A DNA stretch of 7,573 nt, taken from an uncultured Bacilli bacterium (GTDB lineage: Bacteria; Bacillota_I; Bacilli_A; RF39; UBA660). Of this stretch, positions 1-3,750 are shown piece after piece (positions within the stretch are counted from its first letter, which is position 1; each line of letters starts with the position of its first letter). The DNA lies in contig CAKOND010000024.1 of NCBI GenBank assembly GCA_934096945.1, forward strand, positions 1 through 7,573, in the 5' to 3' direction. The position numbers and the translations under genes were made by a program. The notes beneath the pieces are model-generated. The model was not told the DNA's origin. It worked only from the letters and a program-made list of their open reading frames with translations, and did not search any database.

Positions 1-11
1 TTACTTTTCAT
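1..11 (-). CDS. First codons of a gene running off the left edge
   Basis: An ATG at 11 on the minus strand is preceded by AAAGGA (20-25) at 8-nt spacing and by a good promoter at 35-63. Only three full codons (Met-Lys-Ser) are in the window, so nothing can be said about the product. The operator-like dyad inside the promoter suggests the gene is repressed. It has its own promoter and is probably not simply an extension of the fic transcript. The start is inferred from signals alone. Confidence 0.4.
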
Positions 12-34
12 TGTATCAATCCTTTCATGTATTT

Positions 35-63
35 ATGATAATACAATTTTGAATTGTTGTCTA
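35..63 (-). promoter_or_regulatory. Sigma-A-like promoter with a dyad in the spacer
   Basis: Read on the minus strand, the -35 is TAGACA (58-63, 5/6 match) and the -10 is TATCAT (35-40, 5/6), separated by exactly 17 nt. The spacer holds a perfect inverted repeat, ACAATT-TTG-AATTGT on the plus strand (43-57). It lies where a bound repressor would block RNA polymerase. The repressor is unknown. Confidence 0.55.
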
Positions 64-118
64 GATAACTTTACAAATAATTTATTTCCTTCATAATGGT
101 TAAATTATATTATGTGTT

Positions 119-964
119 TTAATTGTCATTAAATAATTCTTTTACAATTAAATCTCTTGAGTGTAAATTATTATTTTTACCTAATAATAAATTTTCATAA
201 AATTTAATTAAGTAACTATTATCTTGTTTTATATTTAAATAATTATTAAAATAATTACTTCTTACTAATGCATTTCTATAATAAACTGATTTTTCTTTGA
301 ACATAGTGTTATCTACATCATATCCAAGTGATACTAAATACTTTTCTATAAATAATGCTGTAGTTCTAGTATTACCTTCTCTAAAAGGATGTATTTGCCA
401 TATACTTGAAGAAAAGTTAGTTATATTATTAATCACATCAACTATATTCATTTCGCCATAGTTTTTATTTTTTTCTAGTGATATATCATAATCTAATGAT
501 TGTTCTAATAGTTTGCAATCTCCATAAGCAACTGAATCATTATTTAATATTCTCTCTTGTTTAGAAATATCAACTTTTCTAAACTCTCCTGCAAATTCGT
601 AAACATCTTTAAATAAATATTCATGGATGTATTTTATATAATCTACTGATAATTCAAAATTATCTTCTTCTAATAATTGGACTATTCTTGTAGAAACTAT
701 GTCACACTCAAATTCATCTTGAATTGTTTTATCTGTTTTATCTTTTTCTACATAGTACCGTTTCAATTCATGTTCTACTTCATAAATTGTTTTTTCACCG
801 ATTATATTTTCTTGTAACAATTTTTCTAAGTACTTAGATGGTTTTAAGTTATCTACTTCTTGAAGTCCAATGGCCATATCCCATTCTTGTTGTTTTGCAT
901 AGTTTTTATGTGTTTCCGTTTCTATATAATCATTTATACTTGAATCTAACTCTTTTTCAGTCAT
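119..964 (-). CDS. Fic/DOC-domain protein, probable AMP-transferase
   Basis: 281 residues. Fic enzymes transfer a nucleotide or phosphate moiety, usually AMP from ATP, onto a hydroxyl side chain of a target protein. The core motif HPFREGNTR is at 192-200, with catalytic His192, acidic Glu196, Asn198 and Arg200. It matches HPFx[D/E]GN[G/K]R except for Thr199, a substitution I recall in Firmicute members. The helical N-terminus (about 21-75, with the motif GLQEVDNLKPS) resembles the VbhA-like region often fused to such proteins. The usual inhibitory motif [S/T]xxxE[G/N] is not intact there: the aligned stretch reads LQEVDN. No signal peptide or membrane segment is visible. The ATG at 964 has GGAGGT (971-976) at 6-nt spacing. 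The gene lies 69 nt downstream of the RT gene on the same strand, so co-transcription is likely. A weak extended -10, TGGTAAAAT (986-994), could give it its own start. The target is unknown; it could be a toxin, a regulator or an effector of the neighbouring RT system. Confidence 0.88.
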   Translation of the reverse strand: MTEKELDSSINDYIETETHKNYAKQQEWDMAIGLQEVDNLKPSKYLEKLLQENIIGEKTIYEVEHELKRYYVEKDKTDKTIQDEFECDIVSTRIVQLLEEDNFELSVDYIKYIHEYLFKDVYEFAGEFRKVDISKQERILNNDSVAYGDCKLLEQSLDYDISLEKNKNYGEMNIVDVINNITNFSSSIWQIHPFREGNTRTTALFIEKYLVSLGYDVDNTMFKEKSVYYRNALVRSNYFNNYLNIKQDNSYLIKFYENLLLGKNNNLHSRDLIVKELFNDN

Positions 965-1033
965 TTTAGTACCTCCATTATTAATATTTTACCATAATTT
1001 TATCTTTTATTTTATAAACTATCTATTTTTTTA

Positions 1034-1966
1034 TTAAATCAGATGATTTTTAATTTTAAATTGTAAATCATTATACTTAGTTCTATCAAACATATGAGCA
1101 TTATTAATCAATCCTAAAATACTATTTATTTCTTTTTCAGTATGATTATCTTGCTTTAATAATTTTGCAATTTTGTATCTAGTTTTATTAGGAATTATTA
1201 ATTCATGATTTTTTATAACACAACCTGTTATTTTTTTATAATCATTAGTCATATACATTTTTGTTTTATCTTCATTAACCACTTGATTGTACTTGTTAAT
1301 TATTTTTTTCACTCTATTAGTCAATGCAATAGGAATCCTATTTTTACTTGAAAAAATTATGTCATCAACATAAAAGGAAACGATACATCCATAATTTTGA
1401 GCTGTTTTATTTATTTGATCAAACATATCAATATTTGCTAAATAAGACAAAATGCTACTAATTGGAGAACCTGATGGTAAATGATTAGTATATCTTATAC
1501 CTTTTATACCTATAAATTCTTCAATCTCAGATGTCAGCAATCCTGTTAGATCTACAGTTGATAAATCTGTTAATATAGCAGCCATGTCATTAGGCAAGTT
1601 CAATTTTAAGCTATAAAAATTATAAATTTTTTCTCTGCTTATATTAGGAAAAAACTTGCTCATATCCATTTTTAAAAAATAATTTGAATTAATATGATAA
1701 TATGCATTATCTATATAAGAACGGCCTCTTATTCCTGAAAAAACATTGCTTGGATAAGTAATACAATCCAAATAGTTTTTTATTCGTCTTTGAACAATTT
1801 TTAATTCATTATAAGGAGCTTCTATCAACCTTGTTTTAGGATTTTTTTCAATATATGGTTTGTATTTTTTATTATAATTATTTTTATTGTGAACTTTTAT
1901 TTTTAATAATTCATTTAAATCTCTTTTCCTAGTTATACCATATAAGGGACATGTACTAAAATCCAT
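1034..1966 (-). CDS. Retron-type reverse transcriptase
   Basis: 310 residues from the ATG at 1966. An in-frame TTG further upstream (1984) would use the ribosome binding site AGGAGG (1976-1981) as codons, so 1966, with 9-nt spacing, is the better start. It is an RNA-dependent DNA polymerase. Visible motifs are KTRLIEAP (44-51); NAYYH (87-91), matching the NAxxH retron motif; LKMDMSKFFPNI (98-109) with motif A Asp101; LPSGSPIS (163-170); YVDD (199-202) with the two catalytic aspartates; NEDKTK (231-236); and ITG (246-248), matching the VTG motif of the retron C-terminal region. There is no maturase or HNH extension, and the length fits stand-alone retron RTs rather than group II intron proteins. 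The NAxxH plus ITG pair argues against an Abi- or UG-type RT. Upstream lie a small membrane-protein gene and a structured leader, downstream a Fic gene. In retrons the RT makes branched msDNA from a neighbouring RNA; here that RNA is only inferred. Confidence 0.9.
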   Translation of the reverse strand: MDFSTCPLYGITRKRDLNELLKIKVHNKNNYNKKYKPYIEKNPKTRLIEAPYNELKIVQRRIKNYLDCITYPSNVFSGIRGRSYIDNAYYHINSNYFLKMDMSKFFPNISREKIYNFYSLKLNLPNDMAAILTDLSTVDLTGLLTSEIEEFIGIKGIRYTNHLPSGSPISSILSYLANIDMFDQINKTAQNYGCIVSFYVDDIIFSSKNRIPIALTNRVKKIINKYNQVVNEDKTKMYMTNDYKKITGCVIKNHELIIPNKTRYKIAKLLKQDNHTEKEINSILGLINNAHMFDRTKYNDLQFKIKNHLI

Positions 1967-1982
1967 ATAATATTTCCTCCTC

Positions 1983-2040
1983 AAAAAAACAATTACTTTT
2001 ATAAATATACTAAATTAATATACTTATAAAAATAATTGTT
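1983..2040 (-). terminator. 22-bp hairpin with U-tract between small gene and RT
   Basis: Arms 1988-2009 and 2019-2040 are complementary over 22 positions with a 9-nt loop. On the plus strand two positions mismatch (C/A and A/C). In the minus-strand RNA the same positions become G-U pairs, so the stem is unbroken only in the transcript of these genes. It begins at the stop codon of the 68-residue gene and is followed by a U-tract just before the RT ribosome binding site. It could be a leaky terminator lowering RT expression, an mRNA-stability element or a processing site. The very low GC content makes strong termination doubtful. Confidence 0.5.
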
Positions 2041-2245
2041 AATTATCTAGTATTATGTTTTTTGTTATAACTTTAGTTATTTGTTTTATTACTTGGTACC
2101 CGATACAAACAAACACTAAAGTTTCAAAGTTAATATTTAATTCACCATTCCAACTAAAACTAACACTAAAATCAAATGTCAGTCCTAAAGATAAGATAAC
2201 CAATAATCCGTATTTTTTTACAAATTTAATCATTTTGGATACCAT
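2039..2245 (-). CDS. Small protein with two predicted membrane segments
   Basis: 68 residues from the ATG at 2245. This start is chosen because AAAGGAGGT (2252-2260) sits 6 nt upstream. In-frame starts further up (2263, 2314) would place that site inside the coding region. The basic N-terminus (MVSKMIKFVKK) precedes a hydrophobic stretch at about 12-31, a short polar turn with WNGELN, and a second hydrophobic stretch at about 40-57, ending in a basic tail with KVITK. This suggests a two-helix inner-membrane peptide with positive ends. I recognise no family. It lies between a structured leader and a retron-type RT, the slot where some retrons keep their effector, and two-TM effectors exist in other retrons. 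It could equally be a small hydrophobic toxin of a type I toxin-antitoxin pair. Translation may be controlled: the ribosome binding site can pair with an upstream segment (2329-2336). The opposite-strand reading frame at 2055-2357 is judged a shadow. Confidence 0.6.
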   Translation of the reverse strand: MVSKMIKFVKKYGLLVILSLGLTFDFSVSFSWNGELNINFETLVFVCIGYQVIKQITKVITKNIILDN

Positions 2246-2588
2246 AAGTATACCTCCTTTCATAATTATTAGCACATCAACTTTATTCGCGACTAAAGTT
2301 TCAGCGTGCCCCATATCTTATAATTACCGGAGATATCGTGCTAGACAATTGATATAATAATTAACAATTTCCTGCCCCATATTTAATATAATTTTATGGA
2401 GCTTTTTTTTTTTTTAAACCTTACGTAACTTAACTATACTAACCATCATACATTTATTATTGTATGATTGAATGATTAGTTAATTATCTCGTGCCGTTTA
2501 AAAGAATGCGAAGATATAATCTTCTCGTCAATTTCTTGACCATAATTGGGGCTTCGGATTGATTAGATCCTTGAGCACCTTTAGAACT
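2246..2588 (-). ncRNA. Long structured leader, candidate retron msr-msd RNA
   Basis: About 340 nt lie between the promoter at 2595-2623 and the small gene. Stems seen in order on the minus strand: GTCAA with GAAA tetraloop (2527-2540); GAAGAT/ATCTTC (2510-2524); an 8-bp stem (2445-2452 with 2461-2468), extended across a 5-nt bulge by 7 bp (2438-2444 with 2474-2480, one G-U); GCTCCATA/TATGGGGC (2374-2402, one U-G); and a closed unit 2270-2343 with outer stem TAGCAC/GTGCTA enclosing two hairpins (2313-2318 with 2331-2336; 2279-2285 with 2294-2300). TATGGGGCA occurs twice (2307-2315 and 2373-2381, plus-strand coordinates). GCCCCA at 2547-2552 is complementary to both, so switching is possible. 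Retrons carry such RNA upstream of the RT, sometimes with a gene between. AGC after A13 (near 2401) and TAGC (near 2343) resemble branch contexts. No convincing long a1/a2 pair was found, so an ordinary regulatory leader remains possible. Confidence 0.42.
2374..2415 (+). terminator. Hairpin followed by 13 T, plus-strand terminator-like
   Basis: GCCCCATA (2374-2381) and TATGGAGC (2395-2402) form a stem, followed directly by 13 T residues (2403-2415). As a plus-strand signal it looks like an intrinsic terminator, with one C-A mismatch in the stem. No plus-strand gene ends here, so it would have to stop an antisense RNA. In minus-strand RNA the stem is complete with a U-G pair and preceded by A13, so it may instead be part of the leader RNA. 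Confidence 0.35.
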
Positions 2589-2594
2589 AATAGT

Positions 2595-2623
2595 ATTATA
2601 TCAAAAAAGTTCCTTTTTGTCAT
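2595..2623 (-). promoter_or_regulatory. Strong sigma-A-like promoter of the RT cassette
   Basis: On the minus strand the -35 is ATGACA (2618-2623, 5/6) and the -10 is a perfect TATAAT (2595-2600), with a 17-nt spacer (2601-2617). Transcription should begin near 2588. No other promoter of this quality was found between here and the RT gene, so the leader, small gene, RT and possibly fic are inferred to form one transcript. Confidence 0.75.
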
Positions 2624-2666
2624 CTCTTTATGCATAAAAAAATAATTTTTAGTATTTTTATCAATC

Positions 2667-2710
2667 TGACAAATTTACTGATAAAAAGATAATCATCAGT
2701 AAGTTTGTCA
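2667..2710. repeat. 16-bp inverted repeat with 12-nt loop
   Basis: TGACAAATTTACTGAT (2667-2682) and ATCAGTAAGTTTGTCA (2695-2710) are reverse complements except at one position, which becomes U-G in plus-strand RNA. It lies about 45 bp upstream of the RT-cassette promoter. No U-tract directly follows on either strand, which argues against a simple terminator. A protein-binding site or recombination element is possible. Confidence 0.6.
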
Positions 2711-2737
2711 TAGAAAATGTTAACTTATTTCAAATTT

Positions 2738-2773
2738 GTGTACCTAAAAGTGTACCTAAAAGTGTACCTAAAA
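2738..2773. repeat. Three perfect tandem copies of a 12-mer
   Basis: GTGTACCTAAAA occurs three times in direct succession (2738-2749, 2750-2761, 2762-2773). On the minus strand the array reads in one frame as LGTLLGTLLGTQI followed by TGA (2730-2732), resembling GT-rich tails I recall at the C-terminus of some phage integrases. The frame is closed again about 100 nt upstream by a TGA and shows no recombinase motifs, so no gene is called. The repeats could be arm-type integrase binding sites or the scar of a lost integrase. Confidence 0.7.
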
Positions 2774-2803
2774 TTACTTTAGATCTAAAACTCTTTAATA
2801 CAA

Positions 2804-2861
2804 ACAAAAATGAGAGCTTTCGCTCTCTTCAGGGGGGCCTGCTCTCTTCAGTTAGAAGAGA
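2804..2861 (-). terminator. GNRA-loop terminator with possible competing stem
   Basis: On the minus strand GAGAGC (2822-2827), a GAAA loop and GCTCTC (2812-2817) are followed by ATTTTTGTTT, a good intrinsic terminator. It would end the transcript of the 126-residue membrane-protein gene about 160 nt beyond its stop. Just upstream TCTCTTC (2855-2861) pairs with GAAGAGA (2843-2849) over 7 bp. Because TGAAGAGAGC is present twice (2822-2831 and 2841-2850), TCTCTTC could also pair with the copy inside the terminator. That is an attenuator-like alternative, but the nearer pairing should be favoured. Confidence 0.6.
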
Positions 2862-2868
2862 CCAAATT

Positions 2869-2980
2869 GTGTTAAACACTTTAAATATTGGCCTTTTTAT
2901 ATTGGCATAAACCGTCATTTACCGTGGTTTTTTAGTATTTTTGTACCTAAATTATACCTAAAAAAGAATTAGTACCTATT
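2869..2980. repeat. Second cluster of TACCTAAA motifs with small dyads
   Basis: The motif of the tandem 12-mers recurs in the same orientation as TGTACCTAAA (2942-2951), TACCTAAAA (2955-2963) and the weaker TACCTATT (2973-2980). Next to it are the perfect palindrome GTGTTAAACAC (2869-2879), ACCGT twice 10 bp apart (2911, 2921) inside AAACC/GGTTT (2909-2930), and TTGGC twice 14 bp apart (2888, 2902). No protein-coding gene is evident. The density of short repeats suggests DNA-binding sites, perhaps of a recombinase. Confidence 0.45.
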
Positions 2981-2990
2981 CTACTAACTC

Positions 2991-3371
2991 TTAAAATGGA
3001 TGTTTTTCTCCAAATAATTTACTTTCAACTATACACAATATAACATACCCTAAAATGAATAAAAATACTACTAAATAGAAATTAGTTATAAATTTAGTTA
3101 TCAATAAAAATAAACCTGTTAATATTGCATAATTAATAAAGAATCCAAAGCTTCCAACTGCTTTAGCACCACCTTTATACCATGTGCCTGTAAGTGTATA
3201 TGCAAGTGGAATAAAAATACCACCACATATCCAGTTAACTATTGTAGCTGTATTTGGATCTTTAACTATATTAATAAATGGATTTGGAAAACAAAATTGT
3301 CTTATCAAATAACTTACTATACTTACTAATCCTCTTCCATTATAACTTTTACTTCTATATCTTCGACTCAT
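2991..3371 (-). CDS. Small membrane protein of unknown function
   Basis: 126 residues. The N-terminus is strongly basic and polar (MSRRYRSKSYNGRG), followed by a moderately hydrophobic stretch with RQFCFPNPF (about 15-33) and three likely transmembrane helices at about 44-63, 74-93 and 96-116. It ends in a short charged tail (ESKLFGEKHPF). No signal-peptidase site or enzyme motif is visible and I do not recognise the family. The ATG at 3371 has GGAGGC (3378-3383) at 6-nt spacing, and an extended -10 promoter lies immediately upstream, giving a very short 5' leader. It is transcribed divergently from the SSB-like gene. The next clear terminator is at 2804-2827. It lies in a cluster of defence-type genes, but its role there is unknown. 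Confidence 0.75.
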   Translation of the reverse strand: MSRRYRSKSYNGRGLVSIVSYLIRQFCFPNPFINIVKDPNTATIVNWICGGIFIPLAYTLTGTWYKGGAKAVGSFGFFINYAILTGLFLLITKFITNFYLVVFLFILGYVILCIVESKLFGEKHPF

Positions 3372-3396
3372 TATATCGCCTCCAAATTTAATAATT

Positions 3397-3426
3397 ATTA
3401 TACCATAAATTACTTGACTAATTCAA
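3397..3426 (-). promoter_or_regulatory. Extended -10 promoter for the 126-residue gene
   Basis: On the minus strand the -35 is TTGAAT (3421-3426) and the -10 is TATAAT (3397-3402) preceded by TGG (3403-3405), with an 18-nt spacer. It overlaps the divergent plus-strand promoter. An inverted repeat AATTACTT/AAGTAATT (3408-3415 and 3432-3439) spans both and could be a shared operator. Confidence 0.65.
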
Positions 3427-3442
3427 TAATTAAGTAATTAAT
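3414..3442 (+). promoter_or_regulatory. Probable promoter for the SSB-like gene
   Basis: TTGACT (3414-3419, 5/6 to the -35 consensus) lies 17 nt before ATTAAT (3437-3442, 4/6 to the -10). The start codon follows at 3470 after AAGGAGGA (3458-3465). The -35 is strong and the -10 moderate. It overlaps the divergent minus-strand promoter, so the two genes may be co-regulated or compete for polymerase. Confidence 0.5.
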
Positions 3443-3469
3443 ACAACAACTATTAAAAAGGAGGAGATT

Positions 3470-3745
3470 ATGGTTAATAGTGTTGTTATTTCTGGGTGCT
3501 TTAAAGGCATTGAAGACGAAGAATTACTCTTAAAGGTTGAAGGCTTAGAAAATCATCAAATTGTCAGAATAAATATTTCAAAAGGGTTTCAAAAAGAATT
3601 AAATAGTTATATTAAAGAAAACGATTTAATTAGTATTAAGGGATATATTGTAATTGATGATTTACATAGAATTATAATTATTGCAACAAAAATTACTTTT
3701 TTATCAAGCAAAAAGCTCAGAATTAACTTTTCTGGGCTTTTATAA
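3470..3745 (+). CDS. Short SSB-like OB-fold protein
   Basis: 91 residues. The pattern NSVVISGCFKG (3-13), a middle VRINISKGFQKELNSYIKENDLISIKGYI (about 32-60) and a final strand IIIIATKITFLSS (68-80) match the layout of single-stranded DNA-binding protein OB folds: an early strand, a helix, a loop with K.DL..IKG, then a closing strand with A.KI.FL. It is shorter than normal SSBs (about 110-180 residues) and lacks the acidic C-terminal tip used to recruit partners. The start is ATG 3470 after AAGGAGGA. The last ten codons lie inside an intrinsic terminator hairpin, and the TAA (3743-3745) follows the U-tract at once, so the original C-terminus may have been lost. It is convergent with the DUF262 gene, with 5 nt between stop codons. 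ssDNA binding is inferred from the fold pattern. It is not a housekeeping ssb: no replication genes are nearby. Confidence 0.65.
   Translation: MVNSVVISGCFKGIEDEELLLKVEGLENHQIVRINISKGFQKELNSYIKENDLISIKGYIVIDDLHRIIIIATKITFLSSKKLRINFSGLL
3711..3741. terminator. Convergent, probably bidirectional terminator
   Basis: AAAAGCTCAGA (3711-3721) pairs with TCTGGGCTTTT (3731-3741) over 11 bp with one U-G on the plus strand and a 9-nt loop. The right arm provides a U-tract for the plus-strand transcript. The minus-strand transcript continues with TTTTTGCTTG, so it can also end the hsdR-DUF262 operon, though with an A-C mismatch in the stem. The whole element lies within the 3' end of the SSB-like reading frame. 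Confidence 0.75.
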
Positions 3746-3750
3746 TATAA

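Noticed and set aside
1034..1966. Group II intron-encoded protein or DGR reverse transcriptase
   Set aside because: No maturase/HNH domain, no intron domain V-like sequence seen, no template/variable repeats; the motifs fit retrons.
1034..1984. Start of the RT at the TTG at 1984
   Set aside because: Codons 2-3 would be the AGGAGG ribosome binding site itself; the ATG at 1966 has correct spacing.
2270..2343. 74-nt closed unit with an outer stem, considered as a tRNA
   Set aside because: Only two inner hairpins, no anticodon or T-arm consensus, and a 6-bp outer stem; not a tRNA.
2055..2357. Plus-strand open frame of 100 codons
   Set aside because: It lies opposite the 68-residue gene, has no ribosome binding site, and its composition reflects the complement of a membrane-protein gene.
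2484..2543. Minus-strand 19-residue basic peptide frame (starting MVKKLTRR) in the leader
   Set aside because: There is no ribosome binding site at a usable distance, and the frame overlaps RNA stems; probably chance.
2738..2773. CRISPR array
   Set aside because: The repeats are 12 bp, directly adjacent and without spacers.
2730..2830. Short minus-strand frame ending in LGTLLGTLLGTQI as an integrase pseudogene
   Set aside because: Only about 30 codons, closed upstream by TGA, with no recombinase catalytic motifs; kept as a repeat and a hypothesis only.
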